Notes under the pieces: model-generated
The model's database searches: none
Seen by the model: only the letters and a program-made list of their open reading frames with translations
Told to the model about the DNA's origin: nothing
In this document: piece after piece, positions 26,119 to 35,424 of the stretch
Layout: each line of letters opens with the position of its first letter
Numbering within the stretch: the first letter of the stretch is position 1
Program-made: the position numbers and the translations under genes
NCBI GenBank assembly: GCA_964425355.1
Contig: CAYRMO010000004.1
Span: 1 to 64,000, forward strand
Reading direction: 5' to 3'
Source of the DNA: Litorimonas sp964425355
GTDB taxonomy: Bacteria; Pseudomonadota; Alphaproteobacteria; Caulobacterales; Maricaulaceae
DNA length: 64,000 bases

Positions 26119-29016
26119 TTACCAGCGGATCTTCGTCTGTACGCTTCCGCCGACAGAATTTTCTTGATCAGAAACTTCGCTATTTACGGCACCGCCGAAT
26201 GAGAAGTTCTCTCCGCTTAGGAAGTTAAAGCCAGCCAATGCTTGGACACCATAGGCACCAGGATTGTTGATAGCCAAAGATCCTGATTGACCTGCAAAGG
26301 CAAAGCCAAGATCACTTCTTTCACCATAGAAATCATTCCGAAGCGCACCTGTGATGTAGTAATCAGCACGTGTTGTGTCGGAGAATGCCTTACGGGCACC
26401 CAGTGTAAGACCTACACGACCTTCAACAACATTGGTGTTTGTCTCGTCGATATTTAGGTTCAATCCACCAGATTCTGTGAATGCGCTTGTCGTGATATCG
26501 CTATACTGCAATCCGAGATGCGGCTTCGCATAGAAACCATTGCCCAGACGCGCGTTGTAGCTCGCAGTACCGTGGACATTCAGGCCATTAACCTCAACAT
26601 CACTTTGGATGACATCAAAGGCTTGGCGGCGTGAATTTGCTTCTGCGTATGTATATGACGCTTTTGAAACCAATTCGACATTGCCGATTTGATGTCCGGC
26701 ATATGCACTCAGTTGAGCGATCTCAAGATTAGTGAATGCGTTTGACTGCGTGTCTTCATCAACATTGCTACGTGTATAGCTTCCGCTGAAACCTAACACA
26801 GCAGAACTATCCAACGCATGGTCATAGCCATATGTGAATGTCTGTGCTTCAGATCCTGTTGCATTGCTAAATGCAGGGGCTGAGGCAGAAGACAGGCTGC
26901 CTTGTGTTGAGTTAGAGTCGCTAAACTGTACCCATGACCCTGTTTCAGCCAGTGTCAGGCAGCTTTCAGCTACACCGTCACCAAATGCGTTGCAGTTCAG
27001 GTCACTAATGCGCTGATCAATCAAACCAGAATTACCTTGGATTGAATGGAACACATTCTGAGTAAGTGAACCGCTGAAGTCAGGTGCAAGGCTCTCAAGT
27101 GAGTTGCCGACCTGGTCCAGAGTATTCAAACCAGCAAGGGTAGAGAACGCATTTGTATTATTCAAAGTCCCATCTGCGAAGGCAGACAAGACTGTCCCAC
27201 CAAATGCAGCTGATGTTGAGTTATCATATGACACCTTAGAAATAGCCGTTCCATTGGCTTGAGCCTCAACAACCAAATCAGTGCTATTTACGAATGAGAA
27301 ATCAACCAAAGCGCTGTCATCTGTGAGTGATGCGTTATTTGTCAGCGTTCCACCGACAGTTGCCAGCGTGTACTGAGTGCCAATTGCACCAATAGCACCC
27401 GTATCAGTTACATTGACTGTACTGCCGGTACGTAGTTCCAGTTGTTGCACAACAGTTTGCGTGTTGCCAATGTCAAATTCTACTGTGCCGTTGACTTGAA
27501 GGGCGCCGTCGATTGTACGGTCACCATCAAAGATTAGAGTTCCTGAGGCTTGAACTAATACTCTGAAATCCTGAAGGACATCATGTGTCAGAGTTGACTC
27601 GCCATTGAGGAATCTCAGGCGGTCAATATTGCCGTCTGATCCCCGAATGTCTCCATCCAGAACACCGCCGCCAAAGTTTACGATACGAACAATGTCTTCC
27701 GCTTCATTTGAGTCGACTGCATATGTGCCGCCAGAAATCGTGCCGAAATTGCGGATATCATTATTGACACCGCTGTGACCAATGCTGCTTGTTGATCCAG
27801 CACCAACGGTAATGCCTGAAGATACGCCAGAAATTGTACCAGAAGCTTGGTTCACAATTGTGATTCCGTCGCCTTCAAGATCAATTCCGCGGCTACCCAT
27901 TCCAGTTCCGGAAATCGTACCAAAGTTGATGATCTGACCATCATGCTCTGCTGTGAGCGAAGAATCTGCTCTGTCAACAATATCACCGATGCGGATACCA
28001 TTTTGATCGCCTGTAATAAGACCGAGTGCACGGTTGCGAATTGTTCCAAAGAAAATTGCATCATCTTCAATGGTGATCGCGGCCGTTCCTGTAGCGCCAT
28101 TTGCTGTGTCAGAATAGTTTGCTCTGATAATTCCGCCATTTTCTATGCGAAGGTTAACAATACAGTTGAGAGCTGGCGTTGCGACCGCATTCCCATCATT
28201 GTCTAGTCCTTCGATACACTCACGATCGATACCTCCAGTTGTTCCTGGATTGCCAGCAATATTGATCGCGTCATTATCATCTGAGGCTGTACCATTTGCT
28301 TCGATTAGCCCGCCATTATGATTGAAGATTGTTACGGTTGGGAAGTCGCCAAAAGCGTCTTGGTTACCTACGTCGGGCGGATCATCAAAACTATCAGCGA
28401 GCAATAATTCTATCCCGATCGCGGGACCATTCGCTTCAGCAATGATACTGCCAGTTGCGCGGTTCCGGATAAAGTTGGTGTCGTTATCCGTATCGCGGTC
28501 GATATAGATAACGCCTTGTTCCGCATCACCAGTACCTCTGATTGTACCTTGGTTAAGAATATCTAGACCATCACCTTCACCATAAATAACGCCGTTTGCC
28601 CCTACGAGGGTTGCGCCGTCGGCAATATTGATGTTGGTGGCATTTTCCGCGTTGTCGATGAAAAACACAACTTGTTCGTCGTCGCCATCATTATTGGTCA
28701 AAGTCGTGCCAGCTGCAACATTGATTATCGTGTTGTCCTGACCGTTTCCGAGCTCAATATGATCGTCACCTGTGAGAACACAGTTCATTCCAGTATCGAT
28801 ATTGATGGTTGCACCTGCATCGTCTTCAGCGCCATTAGGGTTATTGATACCAAAATCTGCGCAAGCCATGACGTCAACAGTTACTTGAGCATGTGCGGCT
28901 GGCGAGAATGCTACGATTGCTAAGGTTGAGGCCGCAGAGGCCGTTAGAAGCGTTTTTGTGAACGATTTAGCTCGTCCCTTTTTTGCGCTTTGGGGATTGG
29001 ATTTGAGAGGCGTCAT
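26119..29016 (-). CDS. Type V autotransporter with beta-helix passenger and C-terminal beta-barrel
   Basis: The protein has 965 residues from ATG 29016, which has AGGAG 5 bp upstream; a longer frame runs 33 codons further without signal. A long signal peptide (1-43, cleavage after AHA) precedes a passenger of repeating short strands with motifs such as NQGTIRGTGD, NFGTISGTG and NQASGTISG, typical of a right-handed beta-helix. Residues from about 690 to the end are the autotransporter barrel, ending TKIRW. Cysteine pairs occur in the passenger near residues 55-78 and before the barrel, which is less usual in autotransporters. Asp-rich stretches suggest Ca2+ or an acidic surface. Probably a surface adhesin or a structural cell-surface protein. 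Confidence 0.88.
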   Translation of the reverse strand: MTPLKSNPQSAKKGRAKSFTKTLLTASAASTLAIVAFSPAAHAQVTVDVMACADFGINNPNGAEDDAGATINIDTGMNCVLTGDDHIELGNGQDNTIINVAAGTTLTNNDGDDEQVVFFIDNAENATNINIADGATLVGANGVIYGEGDGLDILNQGTIRGTGDAEQGVIYIDRDTDNDTNFIRNRATGSIIAEANGPAIGIELLLADSFDDPPDVGNQDAFGDFPTVTIFNHNGGLIEANGTASDDNDAINIAGNPGTTGGIDRECIEGLDNDGNAVATPALNCIVNLRIENGGIIRANYSDTANGATGTAAITIEDDAIFFGTIRNRALGLITGDQNGIRIGDIVDRADSSLTAEHDGQIINFGTISGTGMGSRGIDLEGDGITIVNQASGTISGVSSGITVGAGSTSSIGHSGVNNDIRNFGTISGGTYAVDSNEAEDIVRIVNFGGGVLDGDIRGSDGNIDRLRFLNGESTLTHDVLQDFRVLVQASGTLIFDGDRTIDGALQVNGTVEFDIGNTQTVVQQLELRTGSTVNVTDTGAIGAIGTQYTLATVGGTLTNNASLTDDSALVDFSFVNSTDLVVEAQANGTAISKVSYDNSTSAAFGGTVLSAFADGTLNNTNAFSTLAGLNTLDQVGNSLESLAPDFSGSLTQNVFHSIQGNSGLIDQRISDLNCNAFGDGVAESCLTLAETGSWVQFSDSNSTQGSLSSASAPAFSNATGSEAQTFTYGYDHALDSSAVLGFSGSYTRSNVDEDTQSNAFTNLEIAQLSAYAGHQIGNVELVSKASYTYAEANSRRQAFDVIQSDVEVNGLNVHGTASYNARLGNGFYAKPHLGLQYSDITTSAFTESGGLNLNIDETNTNVVEGRVGLTLGARKAFSDTTRADYYITGALRNDFYGERSDLGFAFAGQSGSLAINNPGAYGVQALAGFNFLSGENFSFGGAVNSEVSDQENSVGGSVQTKIRW

Positions 29017-29578
29017 ATTGGCTCCTGATTTAAAAACACTGTATTCAATCGAAATATTTAGAAAGTGGTGGCTCGCATCTATCCGAACACATTTATGTGC
29101 ATTAAAAATGCTCACTAACAGGTGTTCGGGATACTAACCTATGTCCCTACAAATTCTGGTCATTCGAATTGATTTCCCATGATGAGTCGGTCCCATCTTA
29201 TAATTTGATTAAGAAGAAACATGGACAGGCTGGCCTGTCAACCAATTATTAATGCCGATTAATCAAATTTATCAGCAAATTGGTCATACCAATAATGGCG
29301 ATCGATGTGTTGTGTGCCATATTCGGTAAAGTAATCAAACGGACTAAGAGTTATTGAGCAGAGTTGAGAGAATTTGCAAATATAAGATGAGATCTATCGA
29401 GAGTGGATATGACAACTATGAATCTTGACTGGCAAATTTTGCAATAAGTTAGCGTAAGAGCATTGTTGGAAATACGCAATTAGAGCCCAATTTCTAAGTA
29501 CAGACATTGGCATATTGAACGCATAATGCTAATCTCAAATGCTCTCAATAAATCAGACATCTGTGAATTTGGAGATAT
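29017..29578 (-). other. Long AT-rich intergenic region upstream of the autotransporter gene
   Basis: No gene is seen in these ~560 bp. Two perfect inverted repeats stand out: GACAGGC-TG-GCCTGTC at 29224-29239 and ATTGGT-CAT-ACCAAT at 29279-29293. Between them is TTAA-N6-TTAA, one base short of a CtrA box. They lie 208-277 bp upstream of the autotransporter start and could be operators; this is unproven. Confidence 0.45.
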
Positions 29579-29605
29579 AAAATGCCGCCTATTTGGCGGC
29601 ATTTT
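29579..29605 (-). terminator. Rho-independent terminator downstream of the HU gene
   Basis: A perfect 11-bp stem AAAATGCCGCC / GGCGGCATTTT with a 5-base loop (29590-29594) lies 20 bp beyond the HU stop codon. The T-tract follows on the minus strand, so it fits termination of the HU transcript. Confidence 0.85.
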
Positions 29606-29624
29606 GGGTATGAATACCGATTAT

Positions 29625-29897
29625 TTAGAGGTCTTTTAATGCCGCTGCTGGCTTAAACGCACAGGCTGTTTTCGCTTTTGACATCATCTTTTGCCCAGTC
29701 GCAGGATTGCGAATTTCGCGGGATGGACGATGCTTTGAAACGAATTGCCCAAAACCCGGAATAATGACCTTATGGCCGTCGCCTTGTTTCATTTCATTCG
29801 TCACAACTTCGCAAAATGCATTTAACATTTCTCCGGCTTGTGCCTGTGTACAACCTGCTTGGTCAGCTACTGCGCCGACGAGCTCTTTTTTGTTCAT
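29625..29897 (-). CDS. HU/IHF family DNA-binding protein
   Basis: The protein has 90 residues from the ATG at 29897 (MNKKEL), with GGGAG upstream; an 11-codon in-frame extension is rejected. The HU signature is seen in IIPGFGQFVSKHRPSREIRNPATGQ, with the beta-arm RNPATG that inserts in the DNA minor groove. It lies alone between two terminators or promoters. A perfect CtrA-type box is 67-81 bp upstream of the start, so cell-cycle control is possible. It could be one of several HU paralogs in the genome; homodimer or heterodimer is unknown. Confidence 0.92.
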   Translation of the reverse strand: MNKKELVGAVADQAGCTQAQAGEMLNAFCEVVTNEMKQGDGHKVIIPGFGQFVSKHRPSREIRNPATGQKMMSKAKTACAFKPAAALKDL

Positions 29898-29963
29898 GGT
29901 GATGCTCCCTATAGATGCGATCCGATCCAATATCGGCTTGAGTTAACAAACTAGTGAATTTGG

Positions 29964-29978
29964 TTAATGAGTCATTAA
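29964..29978 (-). promoter_or_regulatory. Candidate CtrA binding site upstream of the HU gene
   Basis: TTAATGAGTCATTAA is a perfect match to the CtrA consensus TTAA-N7-TTAA and is also palindromic. It lies 67 bp upstream of the HU start codon, where a -35 region could be. CtrA is the cell-cycle response regulator of Caulobacter relatives. Site match is seen, regulation is inferred. Confidence 0.5.
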
Positions 29979-30168
29979 AAACTACGGTTTTATGGGGGTT
30001 TTCGGCTAATTTCACTGACTTTCAGTGATATAATTCGTAAATTTAGGTGCTTTGGCGTAATTTGGCGGGAGCGTTGGCTCTGTTTTAAACAAGACAGCCC
30101 TGTATATTGTCATGACCGATTCTATCGATTTTACTTGCAAAGCGCGTTATTGCAGGCGTTAAGGCGTT

Positions 30169-31074
30169 ATGAAAAAACGAATTCAATTCGGCATGATTGG
30201 GGCAGGTGTATTTGCGGGTTATCACGCCAATAAACTTTCCGCCAATCCCCTTGTGGACTTCATAGGTGTATTCGATCCAGCTCTGCCGCGCGCGACGAAA
30301 TTGGCACAGCTGCATAAGGTACAAGTTTTGTCTGAACCGGCTCTCTTTGCACGGTGCGAGGCGGTGATCATTGCTTGTCCCGCCAGTTTTCATGGGGAGA
30401 TGGCGCTTAAAGCGCTCGAGGCTGGATGTCACTGTCTTATTGAAAAACCACTTGCGATAACGTCTGCTGTGGCGAGGGCTATAGCAGACTTCGCAGATAA
30501 GAACGATTTGGTCGTCCAAATCGGCCATCAAGAGCGCATGGTCTTAAAAGCTATCGGTCTATTGGATATTGATGAGCTACCTTTGGCAATTTCAGCTATT
30601 CGTCAAAACCCTTACGCGGAACGTGGATTGGATACGTCCGTGACGCTAGATTTAATGACCCATGATATCGATATTTGTACCGCATTATTTGGTCGGGCGC
30701 CGGATCGGATAAGCGGTTGGTCAAAGCCAGTCAGGTCGGAAACACCTGATATAGCGGAAGCAGAACTATATTACGGCGAGGCAAGTGCGAAGTTAAAAGC
30801 CAGTCGCGTGGTAGACGTCGGAGAGAGGCGAATGAGGGTAACTTACGCCTCTGGACAGGTTCACATTGATTTTAACACCAAAACCCTCATCAATGACAGT
30901 GACCATGACTTAAATACAGATTTTGGTAGCTCCGAACTTGCTCAAGACAGTCTCGGCGCTGCGACACAGCTATTTGTTGCGGCAATTATGGATCGTGGGC
31001 CAGTCTTGGTCTCCGCCCAAGATGGATTGATCGCTGTGAATGTGGCGACGCAAATAGATGGAGGATTGACGTGA
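30169..31074 (+). CDS. Gfo/Idh/MocA family NAD(P)-dependent oxidoreductase
   Basis: The protein has 301 residues. The Rossmann motif is GMIGAGVFAGYHANKL at the N-terminus. CLIEKPLAIT near residue 90 holds the conserved EKP lysine, and LDLMTHDIDI near 165 matches the catalytic-domain His/Asp region. The family oxidises or reduces sugars, inositols or biliverdin-like compounds; the substrate is not evident. The stop overlaps the GTG of the serine hydrolase gene by 4 bp (GTGA), so the two are coupled. No sugar transporter is nearby. Confidence 0.82.
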   Translation: MKKRIQFGMIGAGVFAGYHANKLSANPLVDFIGVFDPALPRATKLAQLHKVQVLSEPALFARCEAVIIACPASFHGEMALKALEAGCHCLIEKPLAITSAVARAIADFADKNDLVVQIGHQERMVLKAIGLLDIDELPLAISAIRQNPYAERGLDTSVTLDLMTHDIDICTALFGRAPDRISGWSKPVRSETPDIAEAELYYGEASAKLKASRVVDVGERRMRVTYASGQVHIDFNTKTLINDSDHDLNTDFGSSELAQDSLGAATQLFVAAIMDRGPVLVSAQDGLIAVNVATQIDGGLT

Positions 31075-32294
31075 GGATTTTAAAGTGGATTGGTTTCATA
31101 GTCCTGGCGGCCCTTTTAATCGTTGCGATCGGAATTGCGCTAAATTGGAGTTCGGTAAAACGCTTATCAAAATCTCTTTCGCTTTTTGATGCCGATAAAA
31201 TCGTCCATAATTTTTCGAACATGGAAGAGGCATTTCTTCATCATGATCTTGAAATAGGGTCTTCAGCGCCGTGGGAAGAAGATATCAAGCCGCTGCCTCA
31301 AACAATAGTTCTCAAAGGCGAGGCGCATAAGCTCTCTGAGGTTTTGGAAGAGCTTGATACAACCGCTCTGGTTGTCATTCAGGATGGAAAGCTCATCCAT
31401 GAAAGTTACTATAAGGGCACGAGCAAAGACGATCTTCGGATTAGCTGGTCTGTTGCTAAGTCATTTATGTCTGGTCTTTATGGTGGACCGATTGCTGAGG
31501 GTTTGATCGACATCTCAAATCCTGTTGATGATTATGTTCCAGAGCTCAAAGGGTCTGCCTATGAAGGTGTGGCGCTGAAAGACATCCTCAATATGAGTAG
31601 TGGTGTCAAATTTAACGAAGATTATCTCGATCAATCCTCTGATATCAACAAAATGGGGCGGGTTATCGCTTTGGGCGGCTCTATGGATGACTATGCGGCG
31701 TCACTTAATGCGCGCCAATATGAACCGGGAACACAATGGCAATATGTGTCCATTGATACGCATGTCGCAGCCATGGCTTTGCGTCGTGTCACGGGTAAAA
31801 GCCTGCATCAATTGTGGGAAGAGACCTATGGCGCCCATCTTGGTATGGGACTCGCGCCATATTATCTGGTTGATGGTGAGGACACAGCCTTTGCTCTAGG
31901 AGGCTTGAACCTACGCACGCGTGACTACGCGAAATTCGGGCAGCTATTCTTGCAAAATGGAGCGTGGGGTGGACAACAAATTATCCCATTTGAATGGGTA
32001 ACTGCGTCTACGCATGATCATGCACCCAATACACATCCAATTCGAGGGACAGGCTATGGCTATCAATGGTGGGTGCCTATGCCGCAAACAGGTCCGAATG
32101 CGGGTGATTTCTTCGCGATCGGTATTTACGGGCAATATATTTATGTAAATCCTTCGGCAAATTTGGTTATTGCCAAAAATGCGGCAGACCGTGAATTTTT
32201 GTTTGCGCAAAGTAATGGTCAGCACAGCACGAATATGAATATTGATATGTTTCGCAGTCTGGCGGATCACTTGCGACCCATAGCCTTAGAATGA
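31071..32294 (+). CDS. Membrane-anchored serine hydrolase of the beta-lactamase class C / EstB family
   Basis: The protein has 407 residues. An N-terminal hydrophobic segment (about 5-27) anchors it or acts as signal, so the enzyme would face the periplasm. The SxxK motif is Ser127-Val-Ala-Lys130 in ISWSVAKSF; VSIDTH near 225 lies where the YxN Tyr is expected (YVSIDTH). GGLNLRTRDYAKFGQLF is typical of this family, which includes esterases, DD-peptidases and 6-aminohexanoate hydrolases. True beta-lactamase activity should not be assumed. It is coupled to the Gfo/Idh/MocA gene. Confidence 0.82.
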   Translation: MRILKWIGFIVLAALLIVAIGIALNWSSVKRLSKSLSLFDADKIVHNFSNMEEAFLHHDLEIGSSAPWEEDIKPLPQTIVLKGEAHKLSEVLEELDTTALVVIQDGKLIHESYYKGTSKDDLRISWSVAKSFMSGLYGGPIAEGLIDISNPVDDYVPELKGSAYEGVALKDILNMSSGVKFNEDYLDQSSDINKMGRVIALGGSMDDYAASLNARQYEPGTQWQYVSIDTHVAAMALRRVTGKSLHQLWEETYGAHLGMGLAPYYLVDGEDTAFALGGLNLRTRDYAKFGQLFLQNGAWGGQQIIPFEWVTASTHDHAPNTHPIRGTGYGYQWWVPMPQTGPNAGDFFAIGIYGQYIYVNPSANLVIAKNAADREFLFAQSNGQHSTNMNIDMFRSLADHLRPIALE

Positions 32295-32400
32295 TAAGAT
32301 GAACTTTGCTTTGTTAAATGTTTGCGAGACTTTATGAAAGATGCGGATATTGAAGTGAAACTGGGCATTGAATAGATAACGCCGCGCTGTATTTGTGGTA

Positions 32401-32427
32401 AAAACCATCCCAATTTGGGAAGGTTTT
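32401..32427 (+). terminator. Candidate terminator hairpin after the serine hydrolase gene
   Basis: Arms AAAACCATCCCA (32401-32412) and TGGGAAGGTTTT (32416-32427) pair with one mismatch around a 3-base loop, 107 bp after the stop codon. The tail has only four T residues, all in the stem, so strength is uncertain. Confidence 0.5.
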
Positions 32428-32472
32428 AAACGAAAGTTGTAAGTAATTTTATGTCATCGAAAACTGTCTGAT

Positions 32473-33574
32473 ATGTTTTGGTAGGTGGTCCGCATCAAGC
32501 CTATCATTTATTGCCATCCGCTGTAAATCTATCCAAAAAAAAATCAGTCGAGGTAAAGGTTCTCGTTCGAACGGAGGATGAGCAAGAATATTGCCGTAAG
32601 CTGTTGAATCAATTGGGAGGAGTCGATGTTTCTGTTGAAAAATATCGGTGCCTTTCTGGATAAAGAGATTTGCAAAAAAGAAACTTTCGATACTTTTTAA
32701 CCTCAAAACCTTCAAGTCCCTCGATGCGATTATTGTTTCCGAGCGAACGTCAACGATTTTGACAAAATTCATCAAAAAAATACCTCTCTTCATTCATATT
32801 ACGCATCGAGCCGGAGACCGGGCAAAAGGTTATGATCCGCGCATTAAGAAGTTTGATCATGTCATTGTGGCTGGAGACAAACATCGACGTAAAATGATAG
32901 AAAAAGGTCTTGTGACAAAAGAAACATGCAGCGTGGCTGGCTATATTAAGCGATATACTTTGCAGCAATTAAACAAAAATGATTGGTCTTATTTCCCAGA
33001 GGATAGGCCCATGGTTTTATATGTGCCTCATTTTGACCTCCCACTATCGTCATGGCCTGAATTTGGAGAAGGTTTACTGGCTTATTTTCAAGAACAATCC
33101 GATTTTAACGTTGTGATTGCGCCGCATATAAGATTGTCAAAATCCTTTCCAGAGCCTCTCCAAACCCGCTTAAATGAAATTACGGAATCCAACGATCATA
33201 TTTATGTCGATTTGGGTACGGAGCGTGTCATGAATATGACCTATACGCGACAAGCCGATATTTATGTGGGGGATGTTAGTAGTCAGGTTTACGAATTTCT
33301 TGTGAAACCAAAGCCCTGTATTTTCCTAAATGGCCATAACGCAGATTGGGAAGAGAACCCAGATTATGGCCATTGGACAATGGGGCAGGTTTGCAACGAA
33401 GTTGGTGAATTTAAGTCGGTATTGAAAAAGGCTGTAGCGACGCATCATGAAATTAAAGCGGTTCAAGAATCCCGATGCTTTGACAATATGGGAGACCCGG
33501 ATTGGGTGCCGACCGAACGTGCTGCTGATATAATTTATAGTTTAATTTACCCCGATATCAGCGCCCAAACTTAG
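32473..33574 (+). pseudogene. Frameshifted CDP-glycerol glycerophosphotransferase / GT-B-like gene
   Basis: Two adjacent frames together make one protein. The 5' frame encodes VLVGGPHQAYHLLPSA and runs to about 32662; the 3' frame from about 32648 encodes PFWIKRFAKKK to the stop at 33574 and includes IHITHRAGDRAKGYDPR, DHVIVAGDKHRRKM and DIYVGDVSSQVYEFL, the last like the UDP/CDP-binding end of glycerophosphotransferases. A missing G in the GG at 32647-32648 would restore YR-VPFW. The 5' end is also off: ATG 32473 reads into TAG, while one more T in the T-run at 32476-32479 would give MFLVGGPHQA. So two single-base losses in short homopolymers, either real decay or sequencing error. The 3' part alone would be 308 residues. 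Confidence 0.7.
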
Positions 33575-33753
33575 AAACCTGCCTCTGGATTTCAGGGAAG
33601 GTTATTTTTAGGATGAGGCCAATGCGGAAACTTCGCTCATAAGATCCTTCATAACTGAGAGATCGATGAAAGATGTGATGCTTTTCTCTGATAGGCAAAT
33701 TTTTTTTCATCACGGTTTGCGCTTTGTAAAATAGGGAGGTAGAGCGCAGCCCT

Positions 33754-35424
33754 ATGACACAGCGTCTCAAAATAGCATCGATTCAAGCCAATCCTATTGT
33801 TGGCGATATTCCCGGAAATCTGGAAAAAGCCAAAACACATTACCGGCGTGCCGCAGCTGACGGTGCGGATATTGTCGTCTTTTCAGAACTTTTTATAATT
33901 GGTTATGCGCCCGAAGATTTAGTGCTAAGATCGTCCGCGGTTACGGATTGTAAAACGGCCTGTGATAGACTGGCTGAATTAACGAAATCGGGTCCGGCGA
34001 TCGTGTTTTCGACACCTTGGTTGGAGGAGGGCGAGCTCTATAATGCAGCGCTTTTTATGCGAGGTGGCGCGATCACCGATATACGATTAAAACATCATTT
34101 GCCCAATTACGGTGTCTTTGATGAAGCGCGCGTTTTTACATCAGGTCCCTTGCCGCAACCTATTGATTTTAAAGGTATATCGATTGGATTGCCGATCTGT
34201 GAAGACCTTTGGCAAGACACGGTTGCCGATCATCTTAAAGATGCGGGTGCCGAGATCATGATTTCGCCAAATGGGTCCCCGTGGCGCCGGACGGCTTTGA
34301 ACGAAAGAAGTGAAGCTCTGGGCGAAAAAGTCGTTACGGAAGGCTTGCCTCTCATTTACGTCAATCAGATTGGCGGACAGGATGAATTGGTCTTTGATGG
34401 ATCGTCCTTTTCCATGGCGGCAGATGGTTCAATCGTTCAATCCTTGAAGAGTTTCGTTGAAGATTATGATCTTGCAATTTGGGAAAAGATTGAGGGGGTG
34501 TGGAGCTGTGTGCAGGCCAAACGAGAAGAGCAACTCGGTGGATACGAAGCTGACTGGCGCGCTATGTGCCTTGGCCTTGGCGACTACGTCAATAAAAACG
34601 GATTTAAACAGATCATTTTGGGCATGAGTGGTGGTATTGATAGTGCTATGGCCGCGACGATTGCCGTGGATGCTTTAGGGCCGGACCGCGTCTGGGCCGT
34701 CATGATGCCGACAAAATACACGTCAGGCGACTCATTAGACGACGCCAAAGATTGCTGTGAGCGGCTGGGCTGTCGTTATGATATCATTCCAATCAAACCG
34801 GCGATTGAGGCGTTTGACGATATGCTGGAGTCATTTTTCAAGGACCTACCGCCATCGACAGCCGAAGAAAATATCCAGTCGCGTGCACGGGCTTTAACTT
34901 TGATGGCCTTATCAAATAAATTTGGCCCAATGTTGGTGACAACTGGGAATAAATCGGAAATGGCCGTGGGTTACGCAACGCTTTATGGTGATATGTGCGG
35001 CGGCTATAATCCGCTAAAAGATGTCTATAAGACTGAAGTTTTCGCCTTGGCCAATTGGCGTAACCAAAACACGCCCGATGATCTTTTGGGAGCAGATGAG
35101 CCAATTACGGAGCGCATCATAACCAAACCGCCTTCTGCGGAATTGCGTGAAGATCAAAAAGATAGTGATAGCTTGCCCGAATATGATGTTCTCGATGATA
35201 TATTGCTCGGCTTAATTGAACTGGAATTGCCGATTGAACAGATATTAGAGCGAGGCCATAGCGAAGCAGATGTAAAGCGAATCCAGCGTTTGCTCTATAT
35301 TGCTGAATATAAACGTCGTCAGGCACCTCCAGGTGTGAAAATAGGCAGTAAAAATTTCGGTCGTGATCGGCGGTACCCGATTACAAATCGTTATCGTGAT
35401 AAAATTCCTGAAGGTGAAATCTAA
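33754..35424 (+). CDS. nadE: Glutamine-dependent NAD+ synthetase
   Basis: The protein has 556 residues. The N-terminal nitrilase-type glutaminase domain has Glu45 in VVFSELF, a catalytic Lys in RLKHHLPN and Cys in GLPICEDLW near 149. The C-terminal synthetase domain has the PP-loop SGGIDSA at 292-298 and TTGNKSEMAVGY near 400. It amidates nicotinate adenine dinucleotide to NAD using glutamine. The stop overlaps the gltX ATG by one base (TAATG). Confidence 0.95.
   Translation: MTQRLKIASIQANPIVGDIPGNLEKAKTHYRRAAADGADIVVFSELFIIGYAPEDLVLRSSAVTDCKTACDRLAELTKSGPAIVFSTPWLEEGELYNAALFMRGGAITDIRLKHHLPNYGVFDEARVFTSGPLPQPIDFKGISIGLPICEDLWQDTVADHLKDAGAEIMISPNGSPWRRTALNERSEALGEKVVTEGLPLIYVNQIGGQDELVFDGSSFSMAADGSIVQSLKSFVEDYDLAIWEKIEGVWSCVQAKREEQLGGYEADWRAMCLGLGDYVNKNGFKQIILGMSGGIDSAMAATIAVDALGPDRVWAVMMPTKYTSGDSLDDAKDCCERLGCRYDIIPIKPAIEAFDDMLESFFKDLPPSTAEENIQSRARALTLMALSNKFGPMLVTTGNKSEMAVGYATLYGDMCGGYNPLKDVYKTEVFALANWRNQNTPDDLLGADEPITERIITKPPSAELREDQKDSDSLPEYDVLDDILLGLIELELPIEQILERGHSEADVKRIQRLLYIAEYKRRQAPPGVKIGSKNFGRDRRYPITNRYRDKIPEGEI

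Noticed and set aside
27847..28206. 119-codon plus-strand frame inside the autotransporter gene
   Set aside because: Shadow of the passenger repeats; no start signal or recognisable product.
31071..32294. Beta-lactamase resistance gene
   Set aside because: The SxxK serine hydrolase fold is shared by esterases and peptidases; context with an oxidoreductase does not suggest drug resistance.
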